64,000 bases of DNA from Gammaproteobacteria bacterium (GCA_016218365.1 JACREF010000025.1:30880-94879); one strand, 5' to 3'; counted from the first letter of the stretch, positions 51,841 through 62,101 are shown. Program-made: numbers and translations. The notes: generated by a model not told the origin, from the sequence alone.

Positions 51841-53616
51841 TCAGAGACCAAAAGGCAGCTTCTGTTTCAACTTGCGTTTAGCCTTGTCGAGCTGGTCATC
51901 GGCCTGGCTGCGGAACTCGTCCACCTTGGCGTCCAGCAGCTGTTGCAGCTGATTCTGGGTGGCCTGCAGCGTGTCGACCCGGCGCCTGAACTCCGTCAGT
52001 TTGCCCTGGTATTCGGCGCTGACCTCCTGGCTGCGGCTGTTGAGCTTGCGGCTCAGATCCGCCTCGACCTCACGCTCCCGCGCCAGGATGCGGTCGCTGA
52101 TCTGCGACCGCAGCTTGTCATCCAGATCTGATGACAAGGACAGCGCCGGCTCACCCAGCTCGCCTTTGACCTCGGCCATGACGATGAACTGGTCGATCTG
52201 CTGCAGGATATGCACCACCTCGGCGGCCAGTCCGCTGTCGGCATCGCTGGTAAACCTGACCTTGCTGAAATCCCCGGTCAGATGGGCCTGCAGCTGCTGG
52301 TCATTGATCCCGATGTCGCCGCTGAGCTCGGTCACTGCACTTTGCATGACGATCGGCAACTGTTCGGCCGACAGCACCTGCACATCCTTCAGTGCGATAC
52401 CGTGCACGGCAAAGTTGACCGCATCCTGGCGATGTCCGGGGTAGGTGCGATCAAACACGCCATTGACCTCAAAGCCGGCCACATCCAGCAGGTTTTCGGC
52501 GCGGATCGCCAGCGTCATCGGGCGACCGAGACGTTCCGGCTGGGTGGTGACATTGCGCACCGTTGCCTTGAGCTGGCTGCCGGACCAGCGCACGTCGACC
52601 CCGACCTTGCGGATCAGGAAATCAGGCAGTGGATGCGCGGTCGGGAAATGGATGTTGCGTCCCTCGGCCCGCGCCGGCGCATGCTGCCGCGACTGCAGCA
52701 GCGGCTGGGCACGCTGATACCAATATAGACCATCCCTGACCCAGCCTTCCGATTCCTGGCCAAACAGCAGGCCGCTGACCGACGGCAGACTCCTGGCCCC
52801 TTGCAGATACTTTTCCTTCAACCTCTTCAGGTCATCCGCCGGTGCCTGCCGCAACGTCTGGACCTTGTCATCGAGTATCTGGTAACTGATGTTGTACTGG
52901 TCGATGGTCATCGTGACATGTTGCTGGGCCTGATGGATGTCCTTTTTCAAGGCCACCAGTTCATCGCGGCGTTTGACAAAATCATCCACTGATTTGACCT
53001 TGCCCTGGGTCAGCTGGCGGGTCCTGAACTCGAAATCCTGCACTGTCCTGGCATCCGGCAGCCGCGCCTGCAGCTGGTCGATCTTGCCCTGTTCGGCGGC
53101 ATAACTGTCCTGCAGATCATTGGCACGTGCCACCACCAGCAGGTTCTCCCGCGCCAGGATGTCCGCCGGATCAGGCAGGCGTGCCAGGGTCTGCTTCATC
53201 AGCTGTCCGGCGGCGGAGCTCTCGGCCCCGCCGCTGTCCCTGGCGTGATTGGGCAGCGCCCCGGAATGGGTACGCTGGGTGCCGAGGCGCAGCGCATCGA
53301 CCGACAGGTCATCGATGACGACATGACCCAGCATCAGCTTGAGCAGATCGAGATGGATGCGGGCCTCGGTGAACTCGAAGATGTTGCGCATTGGCTTGTC
53401 ACGGTCGGCAACCGCCATGTCATACAGCGTCACACCGAGCGGGAACAGGCTCAGATCAACGCTGCTCAGCTCGACACGCGCCCCGGTGAGGGCCTCGGCG
53501 CTGTTGATGATATTGCGCTTGATAAACGGATCAACGGCCATGAACCAGATCCAGCCAAACAGCAGCAGCAATGCGGCCAGCGCCACCAGGCCTTGCCAGC
53601 GCAACGCGGCCATCAT
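51841..53616 (-). CDS. TIGR03545 family protein
   Basis: One N-terminal TM, AsmA-like start, coiled-coil; paired with 53613-54134. Confidence 0.75.
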   Translation of the reverse strand: MMAALRWQGLVALAALLLLFGWIWFMAVDPFIKRNIINSAEALTGARVELSSVDLSLFPLGVTLYDMAVADRDKPMRNIFEFTEARIHLDLLKLMLGHVVIDDLSVDALRLGTQRTHSGALPNHARDSGGAESSAAGQLMKQTLARLPDPADILARENLLVVARANDLQDSYAAEQGKIDQLQARLPDARTVQDFEFRTRQLTQGKVKSVDDFVKRRDELVALKKDIHQAQQHVTMTIDQYNISYQILDDKVQTLRQAPADDLKRLKEKYLQGARSLPSVSGLLFGQESEGWVRDGLYWYQRAQPLLQSRQHAPARAEGRNIHFPTAHPLPDFLIRKVGVDVRWSGSQLKATVRNVTTQPERLGRPMTLAIRAENLLDVAGFEVNGVFDRTYPGHRQDAVNFAVHGIALKDVQVLSAEQLPIVMQSAVTELSGDIGINDQQLQAHLTGDFSKVRFTSDADSGLAAEVVHILQQIDQFIVMAEVKGELGEPALSLSSDLDDKLRSQISDRILAREREVEADLSRKLNSRSQEVSAEYQGKLTEFRRRVDTLQATQNQLQQLLDAKVDEFRSQADDQLDKAKRKLKQKLPFGL

Positions 53617-54134
53617 CGACCACCGCCGAGATCAGCAAGGGTCTGGTAGGCCTTGTACAGGCGACTGGCCATCAGCAGCCGCATCAAGCGGGTACGCATC
53701 ACCCACTGCATGATGTGCTGACGGTAGGCAACAACAATATGATGACTGAGCCAGAACAACGGCACCACCAGCAGCAGCGACACGATCAGGCTGCCGAGGG
53801 TGATGGTATGGTTGAAACGCGTCAGCCGCCACAGTTCGGATTGATACAGACCGGTCCAGAACGAGGCCAGGCCGGGCTGGGTCAGCAGATAGCCCCCCAG
53901 CTGGTCAAAATACGGATCGAACAGATAACCGATGCCGGAAAACAGCCCCCATGACAGGAAAAAGGTCGACAGATTGATGCGCAGTCCAAAGGCCAGCACC
54001 AGGATCAGCAGGTTGTGAAAACGCCATAATGGCGTCAGACCGATGATCATGCCCAGCACCAGCGCGCCGCAGATCTGGGCCGGGTGGGCCTCGGAATTGA
54101 GCACCCTGAGTACCTTGATTGTCATCCTGAGCAT
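53613..54134 (-). CDS. TIGR03546 family membrane protein (DUF2062-like)
   Basis: LRVLNSEAHPAQICGALVLGMIIGLTPLWRFHNLLILVLAFGLRINLS; overlaps the TIGR03545-like gene. Confidence 0.78.
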   Translation of the reverse strand: MLRMTIKVLRVLNSEAHPAQICGALVLGMIIGLTPLWRFHNLLILVLAFGLRINLSTFFLSWGLFSGIGYLFDPYFDQLGGYLLTQPGLASFWTGLYQSELWRLTRFNHTITLGSLIVSLLLVVPLFWLSHHIVVAYRQHIMQWVMRTRLMRLLMASRLYKAYQTLADLGGGR

Positions 54135-54294
54135 GCATGTCCCCTTGCTGTCGTCGGCGGGCCCGGAGACCGCAGTACGGGCCGGCTATCCGAATTGCTA
54201 ATGATCTCTGCTATAATGCGCGCTGGCAAGCTGTCCGTTAACCGGCATGGGCGTCGCAGCTTCTCTATCTACCCAAACCGTCACGGGACCCGCT

Positions 54295-54777
54295 ATGAAA
54301 ATCTCCGCCAACAAGGTCGTCACCATCAATTATGTTCTGAAAGATACCGAGGGCAATGTCCTGGACACTGCCAGCGACGGCAGCTTTGCCTACCTGCATG
54401 GCAGCAACAATATTATTCCAGGGCTGGAAAATGCGCTACAGCAGCGCCAGGCCGGCGAGACATTGTCGGTACTGATCCCGGCTGAACAGGCCTACGGGCT
54501 GCGCGATGAGCGTCTGCAGCAGACCGTGCCGCGCGAGATGTTCGGTGACATCGACGCGCTGGAACACGGCATGCAGTTCCACGCCGAATCTCCGGACGGC
54601 GAGATGGTGGTGGTGACCGTCGTCGATATCAGCGGTGACGAGGTTACCGTGGATGGCAACCACCCGTTTGCCGACCTGGCCCTGAACTTCGACGTCGAGA
54701 TCGTCGCAGTCCGTGACGCCAGCGCTGAAGAGCTGTCCCATGGCCACGTCCATGGCGCGGGTGGTCACCATCACTGA
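54295..54777 (+). CDS. slyD: FKBP-type peptidyl-prolyl isomerase, SlyD-type
   Basis: VVTINYVLKDTEGNVLDTASDGSFAYLHGSNNIIPGLENAL; His-rich C-terminus HGHVHGAGGHHH; start chosen at MKISANK. Confidence 0.93.
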   Translation: MKISANKVVTINYVLKDTEGNVLDTASDGSFAYLHGSNNIIPGLENALQQRQAGETLSVLIPAEQAYGLRDERLQQTVPREMFGDIDALEHGMQFHAESPDGEMVVVTVVDISGDEVTVDGNHPFADLALNFDVEIVAVRDASAEELSHGHVHGAGGHHH

Positions 54778-54790
54778 GGAATCTGATTCA

Positions 54791-55148
54791 GGAAGCTCTG
54801 AATAATTCCATCCTGGAATTCTCAGAGCACGGAAAGCGGAAAACGTGGCTTTCACTTTCCTTCACTACCATGACCTGCTGTCATGGTAGTGGCGGCACAT
54901 CCGTGTGCCGCAGGAACCTCTGAATTGATCAGAGGTTCCTTAATTGAAAAATTACCACGGCCGTCATTCCCGCCCTCGATCGGGTCGAGGGCAGGCTGCA
55001 GCGGGAATCCATAATTGAGTCTATGATTTATCAAAATATGGATTCCGGGTCGCAGCCACGCTGCGCCCGGAATGACAGTCAAGGAGATTTTGTCATGCCC
55101 ACCCCCGATCAGCGGCGGGCATGACGACACGACTTAATCAGGGTCTTC
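54791..55148. repeat. Composite intergenic repeat cluster of successive hairpins bounded by GGAAGCTCTGAATAATTC-type ends
   Basis: Stems ACTACCATGACctgctGTCATGGTAGT, GCGGCACatccGTGTGCCGC, GGAACCTCTGAattgaTCAGAGGTTCC, and three GTCATTCCCG/CGGGAATGAC-type arms; right end GACTTAATCAGGGTCTTCC. Confidence 0.8.
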
Positions 55149-55937
55149 CTAAGCTGCGGATCGGTGCTGGCAGATCCAGTGCAAATAACGGCCCAGGCCC
55201 ATGAACGGTTCGCTGGTGCTGCACAGACGTTCCATGTCGATCAGTTCCTCGATGGAACGGCCGCGGCGATCATCCTCGCTCATGTAATCATAGAAGGTCC
55301 GGATCCCGGCCCGGGCGCTGATCGTCAGGCCGGCGCCGTGCAGCCAGTGCTGCACCTGCAACGGGTCCAGCGGGTTACCCGGCGCCAGGCTGGCCGCGGC
55401 CATGTTGGTGCTGGCGCTGCCGGAACTGTACAGATTGCCGCGCACCAGATTCTTGAAGATCAGCGCATTCACGTTGTAGAACATCAGCGATAATCTGCCC
55501 TGCGGCGCCAGCAATGCGGCCAGGGTCTGAACCGCCGCGCCAGGATCCGGCAACCACTCCAGCACGGCATGACAGGTGATCAGTTGATAACGCTGCGGCT
55601 GTTCGAGCAGGGTCTGGAACGGCGCCGGGACATAACTGACCTGCGCCTCCGGACAACAGGCGTTGATATAGGACTGCGCCTGCTCAATCAGCCGCACCGA
55701 GCTGTCGCAGGCCGTGACCTGATGCCCCAGCGCCGCGAGCCGTGCCGCGACATGACCGGTACCGCAGCCGGCATCGAGGATGGCCAGCGGCCGTCCTTCA
55801 TAATGCAGTTCCGGCAGCTTGTCGAGCATATGGCCCCACAACACCTCCAGCCGCAACCTGCCCTTGGGTGAATCGTACAGGTTCTTGCGCCGCTGTCCGC
55901 CACGGCCTTCGGAGTTCTGATCCTTATGCGCCACACC
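55149..55937 (-). CDS. cmoM: SAM-dependent methyltransferase, CmoM (SmtA)-like
   Basis: ILDAGCGTGHVAARLAALGHQVTACDSS; YLHWICQHR C-term; ORF runs to 56024, exact start uncertain. Confidence 0.8.
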   Translation of the reverse strand, partial: GVAHKDQNSEGRGGQRRKNLYDSPKGRLRLEVLWGHMLDKLPELHYEGRPLAILDAGCGTGHVAARLAALGHQVTACDSSVRLIEQAQSYINACCPEAQVSYVPAPFQTLLEQPQRYQLITCHAVLEWLPDPGAAVQTLAALLAPQGRLSLMFYNVNALIFKNLVRGNLYSSGSASTNMAAASLAPGNPLDPLQVQHWLHGAGLTISARAGIRTFYDYMSEDDRRGRSIEELIDMERLCSTSEPFMGLGRYLHWICQHRSAA

Positions 55938-56060
55938 GCCTCCTGCCTCAGCAGCCATCACCCAGCACCGTCCGCCACCATCCACCACCCGCGACAAGCG
56001 CCGTGACGTCCAGCGCCAGACCACCCGTGTTACCGGGTGTATCGGCCGCGTGCAGGCCGG

Positions 56061-56498
56061 TCATGCGGGTGTGGCGGGATCTCCGGTAAAAATATCCGGC
56101 GACAGATGGCGCTGCAGCCGGGCAACGAGCGTACTGAGACCGCCGTCGGCATAGGGCAGCGCCGGGAGCCGCCCCCAGACCGGGGACGGCCAGGCCGGGT
56201 CGTTGCGATAGCGGACAATATGATGGACATGCAGCTGCGGCACGACATTGCCCAAGGCGGCGATGTTCAGCTTGTCCGGGGCAAAGGTCCGAACCAGCGC
56301 CGTGGCCAGCTGGGTGGATTCGCGCATCAGCTGCTGCTGATCGCTGTCGGCCAGCTGGTAGATCTCGCTGATGCCGTCGCGCTGCGGCACCAGGATGAAC
56401 CACGGATAGTTTGCATCCTTCATCACCAGCAGCCGGCACAAGGCAAAACGCCCGATGACCCGGCAATCCTGCTGCAACTGCGGATGTAATATGAACAT
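56061..56498 (-). CDS. HIT family protein
   Basis: NVVPQLHVHHIVRYRNDPAWPSPVWG (HxHxH-type HIT triad). Confidence 0.88.
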   Translation of the reverse strand: MFILHPQLQQDCRVIGRFALCRLLVMKDANYPWFILVPQRDGISEIYQLADSDQQQLMRESTQLATALVRTFAPDKLNIAALGNVVPQLHVHHIVRYRNDPAWPSPVWGRLPALPYADGGLSTLVARLQRHLSPDIFTGDPATPA

Positions 56499-56652
56499 CG
56501 ATACCCCGGATGGATGGCTGGCTGACCAAACACCACAATACCGCAGGGCCAGCACGCTGTCAGCCGCGCTCCGGCTGTTATATAATAGCCGGCTGCACCG
56601 TGCCGCTATTCAGTCGCGGCCATAACTTTGCCCTATAAGCCGATGATCTGTA

Positions 56653-57534
56653 ATGAACCATAACGACCAATTGTTCCGCTTCATGCTGGAGGAGACCCCG
56701 GTGCGGGGTGAATACGTCCGGCTCGGAGAGAGCCTGCGCACGGTGCTTGGCAAGCAACCCTATCCGGCGGCGGTGCAGCAGGTGCTGGCCGAGGCCATCA
56801 CGGCCGCGACGCTGCTCAGCGCTACGCTGAAGTTTGATGGCTCGCTGATCCTGCAGATCCAGGGCGGTCAACTGCTGACCCTGCTGGTGGTGCAGGTCAC
56901 CTCGCAACGCACCGTGCGTGGCATGGCCAGCTGGCAGGGCGAGATTCACGACCAGGGCTTTCGTGAGCTGGTCGGGCCAGCCAAACTGACCATAACCGTC
57001 GAACCCCGCCATGGTAGCGAACGTTATCAGAGCGTGGTCAGCCTCGATGCCGACTCCCTGACCGGGGCCTTCGACCACTATTTCCGTCAATCCGAACAAC
57101 TGAACACCCGGCTGTGGCTGGCCAGTACGCCGGCTGCGGCAGCCGGACTGCTGCTGCAGGAGCTGCCCGTCAAAGGCGGCGCCGAGGACCATGATGCGTG
57201 GGAGCGTGCCAGCCAGCTGACGGCGACGGTGACGGCACCGGAGATGTTACAGCTCGACCCGCACACCCTGCTGTACCGTTTATACAACCAGGAACAGGTC
57301 CGGCTGTTCGAACCGGAACCGGTCAGCTTCCGGTGCAGCTGTAGCCTGCAGAAGATCGAGGACATGCTGCGCGGTCTGGGTTATGACGAGGCGCAGGATA
57401 TCCTGCGTGAACAGGGGCAGGTCAGCATCAGCTGCAGCTTCTGTAATCACCAGTACCGCTTCGACAGCATCGATATCGAGCGGCTGTTTGCGGCCAGCCT
57501 GCCGCCGGGTGACCTGTCGTCAACACGGCATTGA
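56653..57534 (+). CDS. hslO: redox-regulated chaperone Hsp33
   Basis: FRCSCSLQKIEDMLRGLG...VSISCSFCNHQYRFD zinc-Cys motif CxC...CxxC. Confidence 0.96.
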   Translation: MNHNDQLFRFMLEETPVRGEYVRLGESLRTVLGKQPYPAAVQQVLAEAITAATLLSATLKFDGSLILQIQGGQLLTLLVVQVTSQRTVRGMASWQGEIHDQGFRELVGPAKLTITVEPRHGSERYQSVVSLDADSLTGAFDHYFRQSEQLNTRLWLASTPAAAAGLLLQELPVKGGAEDHDAWERASQLTATVTAPEMLQLDPHTLLYRLYNQEQVRLFEPEPVSFRCSCSLQKIEDMLRGLGYDEAQDILREQGQVSISCSFCNHQYRFDSIDIERLFAASLPPGDLSSTRH

Positions 57535-57942
57535 TCAGAACTGCATCCGGGTCAGATACAGCAGGACCCCCGCCAGCGAGATCATCGTCAGCAGCGTCAG
57601 GTACAGCCGGTAACTGTCGTCGGCCCGGCGGTTGCGGCGGGCGCTGAGCACCAGCCCGAATCCGCCCAGAAACACCCCGAGCAGCATCAGATAGAAAATA
57701 TTCTGTGCCAGATCAAAATCCCAGGTCCGGCGCAGATCCACGGTCAGGTTCAGGCCGTTCAACAGCCGCTCATCAATGACGCTGCGTTGCGGGTGGGCCT
57801 GATCGTAGAGGAACAGCGCCGCCAGCAGACCGAGATAACCGACAATACCAAAGGCACGCAACACCATGACCCAGCTGTCGGCACGATGACGCCGCTCGAC
57901 GGGCTGATGCGTTTCCGTCCCGCTGCCCTGCTGTTCGGTCAT
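57535..57942 (-). CDS. hypothetical membrane protein (135 aa)
   Basis: Three hydrophobic segments; no recognised family. Confidence 0.6.
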   Translation of the reverse strand: MTEQQGSGTETHQPVERRHRADSWVMVLRAFGIVGYLGLLAALFLYDQAHPQRSVIDERLLNGLNLTVDLRRTWDFDLAQNIFYLMLLGVFLGGFGLVLSARRNRRADDSYRLYLTLLTMISLAGVLLYLTRMQF

Positions 57943-57984
57943 GTCAAATACACTCTGTCAATGATCCCCCGGACACCGGCATTC

Positions 57985-58203
57985 TCAGAGCGGACGCCCG
58001 GCCTCCCGCTCCGCGTCTGCGGCCTTGGCGGCCTGCTCCCGCCGTGCCATCACGACACCGGCGGCGATCGGCACGATGACCACCAGCACCAGGGCGAGCA
58101 TAACCATGGTGCCCCCCGATACCCGCCCGGCCAGCTTCGACAACACCATGATCACCACAAAGGCCCCGATTCCGAACACCGCCAAGCGCTGCAAATCCTT
58201 CAT
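57985..58203 (-). CDS. hypothetical small membrane protein
   Basis: MKDLQRLAVFGIGAFVVIMVLSKLAGRVSGGTMVMLALVLVVIVPIAAGVVMARREQAAKAADAEREAGRPL. Confidence 0.6.
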   Translation of the reverse strand: MKDLQRLAVFGIGAFVVIMVLSKLAGRVSGGTMVMLALVLVVIVPIAAGVVMARREQAAKAADAEREAGRPL

Positions 58204-58508
58204 CGTGCCCCCTGAGCTTCCTGGATAACCGGGATATAAACCACCGGTGGTCATTCTAGCAGCCTGCCCCGGAACGTGCTAACAACCGGCTGAAAAACCC
58301 GGTCAGCGGGCGGCGCCAGGCGGAAACGGGCGAAAAGACGCCGCCCTGGTATCGCAGCCTGATTTGATCAGAAAACAGTCATGATATAAAATCCTGTCAT
58401 GCCCGGACACTATTCAAGGATTAATCCCTGATTAAGCTTAGTGCATTCTGGACGATAATCATACATACCGCCTCATCACACATTCCGGCCCTCAGAGCAA
58501 CACAACAC

Positions 58509-59057
58509 ATGAAAAAGACCCAGCCCGCCAACAGGGAACAAACCGCCACCCCCGCTGCCACGGCCGGACTGCCGTCGCGGGAGACCGTCGCGCTGTTGCA
58601 GCTGGCCACCACCCGGATCGCCCATGCCATACACGACAGCGACCAATCGATCGTCAGCCTGATGGGCTCGTTCACAGCCATGGCCGCTGCGCTGCAGCAG
58701 ATCGGCGACACCACGCAGCAACTGCCGGCCGGTCCCGTCAGGGAAAACCTGCACCAGCAACGCGACATGGCGGCGCAGCATGTCCAGACTATCATCATCG
58801 CACTGCAGTTCTACGACCGGATGACGCAGCGCCTGAACCTGACATCACATATCCTGGACATGGCGGCGCAGATCCTCAGTGACCCGCAGGAAGCGGGCAC
58901 ACCGGGCTCATGGGGTGAACTGCAGCAGCTGATCGAATCCAAATACACACTGGACGCCGACCAACCGCTGCTGAACGGCACTGCCCACAAGGCCGGCCAA
59001 AAAAAATCGGGAAAGCACCGTCCGAAAAAACCGGATCCGGACATCGAATTGTTCTGA
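58509..59057 (+). CDS. hypothetical protein with FYDRxxQRL-type helical motif
   Basis: 182 aa, mostly helical; IIIALQFYDRMTQRLNLTSHILDMAAQIL; Lys/Pro-rich acidic tail KKPDPDIELF. Confidence 0.65.
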   Translation: MKKTQPANREQTATPAATAGLPSRETVALLQLATTRIAHAIHDSDQSIVSLMGSFTAMAAALQQIGDTTQQLPAGPVRENLHQQRDMAAQHVQTIIIALQFYDRMTQRLNLTSHILDMAAQILSDPQEAGTPGSWGELQQLIESKYTLDADQPLLNGTAHKAGQKKSGKHRPKKPDPDIELF

Positions 59058-59091
59058 TCGCTGACGGACCCGGCGCGGCAGCGGCAATCCG

Positions 59092-60396
59092 TCATGCGCC
59101 GTCGCCATGACGCATGACCAGCTTGATCGCTGCATTATCACCACGCGCCCGCACAAACGCATCATGGATCTGTCCTATCGGTATCTGCGAGATCCATTCC
59201 TCGGCCAGCAGCTGGTGCAGATGGCAATGCCGCGCCAGTAAGTGTATCGCCGGGGCAAACTCCCCACAGCGGGAGCTGTGCAATGCGATGCCGCGCTGCT
59301 TGATCGCAGCGGCCAGCTCCTGGCGCTCCTGTCCGCTATAGATGAGCGCACCCCCGGGATGCAGCGCCATGCCGTCACAGCGGAGCGGTCCTGCCAGCCA
59401 ATGGTCGGCCTGATCCAGCGTCGCCACCTCGATGCTGCGGGAGCGCACGGCGCGGGTGCCACGCAAGGTCAGCGGCCAGCGCGGATCGTCCGCAGCGTCC
59501 AGCGGCGGCAGCAGCGCCAGCTCATTGACCACCAGCTGATCCAGCTTCGACATGCCGGACACCGGCAGGCCGTGTGTCGATTTCACATGGACGATACGAC
59601 GGGCGTATTGCAATGCCGTGATCAGGCCTTGTGGGCTGCCGGTGGTGTCAAAGACGATGTCATACTGCCCCGCCGCATCGTCCCCGTCACGCTGCGCCAC
59701 GAACCGCACCTGATCGGCGCCGAAGGCCACACACATCGACGCCAGCTGTGGCCGGCGCAACAGTGCGGTGATCGAGAAATCGAGATCATGGCGTTGACGA
59801 TAATCACTGAGCGCCGCCAGCAACAACATCCCGAGGCGGCGCGGCCCGAGCACCGCAATCTGGTCGCCCTCGTGGGGCGGGGTGAAATGCAGCGCCCGCA
59901 GCGCCGCGGCCAGCGGTTCGATCGCTGTCGCCACCACCGGATCGATGGCGGCCGGCAGGAGATGGATCGCCCGTTGCGGGGCCAGGATATACGGGGCAAA
60001 CCCGCCCGGCAGCCGGTCGATGCCCAGCGTCAGGCGCTGTGGACAATGGCTGGACCAGCCCTGGGCGCAACACGGACAGCCACTGCCATCCTGCCCCAAT
60101 GCCAGGTGCGAGGCATTGATCTCGACCACCGCCATCTGGCCATCCGCCTCGACGACGATCTCATGACCGGTGATCTGCGGCAGCGCAAACGGCAGCCGGT
60201 GGCGTGCCAGATCGGTGGCGCAGATGCCGCAGTAATGAACCGGCAGCAGCCGGTAGCCGGGACCCAGCATCAGCCACGGCTGATGCTCACGGAGGATCTG
60301 CCAGCCACTCTGTTCACTGCCGCTGTATTGATAGCGGGTGACGACGAAGCGGCCATCCTGCTGATACTCGGGCGCATCGAAGGTCACGGATTTCAC
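59092..60396 (-). CDS. MDR-superfamily alcohol dehydrogenase-like oxidoreductase
   Basis: HYCGICATDLARH...QITGHEIV; Cys-rich CPCCAQGWSSHCP; IAVLGPRRLGMLLLAAL Rossmann. Confidence 0.8.
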   Translation of the reverse strand: MKSVTFDAPEYQQDGRFVVTRYQYSGSEQSGWQILREHQPWLMLGPGYRLLPVHYCGICATDLARHRLPFALPQITGHEIVVEADGQMAVVEINASHLALGQDGSGCPCCAQGWSSHCPQRLTLGIDRLPGGFAPYILAPQRAIHLLPAAIDPVVATAIEPLAAALRALHFTPPHEGDQIAVLGPRRLGMLLLAALSDYRQRHDLDFSITALLRRPQLASMCVAFGADQVRFVAQRDGDDAAGQYDIVFDTTGSPQGLITALQYARRIVHVKSTHGLPVSGMSKLDQLVVNELALLPPLDAADDPRWPLTLRGTRAVRSRSIEVATLDQADHWLAGPLRCDGMALHPGGALIYSGQERQELAAAIKQRGIALHSSRCGEFAPAIHLLARHCHLHQLLAEEWISQIPIGQIHDAFVRARGDNAAIKLVMRHGDGA

Positions 60397-60511
60397 GCTT
60401 TTTACTCTATTTGGATCGCCAGCAGCATGTCAGATCATATCGATAGTGACAAGGCGCTCCTTTGCAGACAGATCCCGCTATAATATCTGCAGCCAATCCC
60501 CGGACCCCGCC

Positions 60512-61009
60512 ATGACCCGCCATCGACCACCGGCCGCCCGCTCCTCGCTGTATATCACCCGACAGGGCTTTGACCGGCTGCAACACGAACTGCAGGCCCT
60601 GTGGTTGCGTCGCGCCGATGTGACCCGCGCCGTGACGGCCGCGGCCGCCGAGGGCGACCGCTCGGAAAATGCCGAGTATATCTATCGCAAAAAGGAGTTG
60701 CGCGAGATCGACCGCCGTATCCGTTATCTGCAACAGCGCTTGCCGGACCTGAAGATCGTCGATACGGTCCCTGACAACCTGCAGCAGGTCTTTTTTGGCG
60801 CCTGGGTCACCATTGAGGACGATCAGGGAGCGGCCTGCCGTTATCGCATCGTCGGCCCCGATGAATTTGATGTCGCCCATCACCTGATCAGCATGGACTC
60901 ACCGCTGGCCCGTGCGCTGCTGAAACAGCGGCTCGACGATCAGGTAATAGTGCCGACACCGGATGGCGACAAACGCTATCTGATCACTGACATCCGCTAC
61001 GATAGCTGA
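60512..61009 (+). CDS. greB: transcription elongation factor GreB
   Basis: LYITRQGFDRLQHELQALWLRRADVTRAVTAAAAEGDRSENAEYIYRKKELREIDRRIRYLQQRL; start chosen at ATG 60512. Confidence 0.93.
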   Translation: MTRHRPPAARSSLYITRQGFDRLQHELQALWLRRADVTRAVTAAAAEGDRSENAEYIYRKKELREIDRRIRYLQQRLPDLKIVDTVPDNLQQVFFGAWVTIEDDQGAACRYRIVGPDEFDVAHHLISMDSPLARALLKQRLDDQVIVPTPDGDKRYLITDIRYDS

Positions 61010-61015
61010 GCCACG

Positions 61016-62101
61016 ATGCGCAGCATACCTCCTGACAGCATCCGGCACCGCGGCGCGCTCAGCAATCCGGACAACCGTTATGATGCCCTGCGGCGCGACG
61101 ATGTCGATGACGGCTGGTACACGGCCGATGAACAACTGCCGCCGCTGGCAACGACACTGGCGATCGATCACAGCCGGAGCATCATCAGTTACAACCAGTC
61201 ACCCGATGTGCCGTTTGACCGCTCGATCAACCCCTACCGCGGCTGTGAACACGGGTGCGTCTATTGCTTCGCACGACCGAGCCATGCCTGGCTCGGTCTG
61301 TCGCCCGGGCTCGATTTCGAGACCCAGCTATTCTACAAGCCCGACGCCGTGCGGCTGCTGCGCAACGAACTGGCCGCGCGGAATTATCGCTGCGCGCCGC
61401 TGGCCCTCGGCATCAACACCGATGCCTATCAGCCGGTGGAACACCGGCTTGGCCTGACGCGGCAGCTGCTCGAGGTCCTGGTCGAGACGCGCCACCCGGT
61501 GACCATCGTCACCAAATCGGCATTGATCGAACGCGATATTGACCTGTTGTCAGAACTGGCCCGCCACCGCCTGGTCCAGGTCGCGCTCTCGGTCACGACC
61601 CTTGATCACGCGCTGTCCAGAAACCTGGAGCCACGCAGCGCCGTCCCGCGACGCCGGCTGCAAACCATCCGGACGCTGCAGGCCGCCGGCATACCGGTGT
61701 CGGTACTGATCGCACCGCTGATCCCGTTTCTCAATGACCATGAACTGGAACATATCCTCGAACAGGTGCATCAGGCCGGCGCGCTGCAGGCCGGCTATGT
61801 CATGCTGCGCCTGCCCCATGAATTAAAAGATCTGTTTCGTGAATGGCTGCAACGCCATGTCCCGTTAAAGGCCGCCCATATCATGAACAGGATCGCCGAC
61901 CTGCATGATGGCAAGACCTACGATGCGCGTTTCGGACAGCGGATGCGCGGCAGCGGCCCCTATGCCGACCTGATCGCGCAGCGCTACCGTCGCGCCATGC
62001 AGCGCCTTGGATTCAACGGCCTGCCCGCGCTGGACTGTACGCAGTTCACCCCACCACGCGACCCCCACAACACCCAGATCGAGATGTTTGACTCACGCTA
62101 G
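61016..62101 (+). CDS. PA0069-type radical SAM protein (SplB-like)
   Basis: YRGCEHGCVYCFARPSHAWLGLSPGLDFE radical SAM CxxxCxxC. Confidence 0.92.
   Translation: MRSIPPDSIRHRGALSNPDNRYDALRRDDVDDGWYTADEQLPPLATTLAIDHSRSIISYNQSPDVPFDRSINPYRGCEHGCVYCFARPSHAWLGLSPGLDFETQLFYKPDAVRLLRNELAARNYRCAPLALGINTDAYQPVEHRLGLTRQLLEVLVETRHPVTIVTKSALIERDIDLLSELARHRLVQVALSVTTLDHALSRNLEPRSAVPRRRLQTIRTLQAAGIPVSVLIAPLIPFLNDHELEHILEQVHQAGALQAGYVMLRLPHELKDLFREWLQRHVPLKAAHIMNRIADLHDGKTYDARFGQRMRGSGPYADLIAQRYRRAMQRLGFNGLPALDCTQFTPPRDPHNTQIEMFDSR

Noticed and set aside
59242-60483. 413-aa plus-strand ORF
   Set aside because: Antisense to the MDR dehydrogenase gene; no coding signature.
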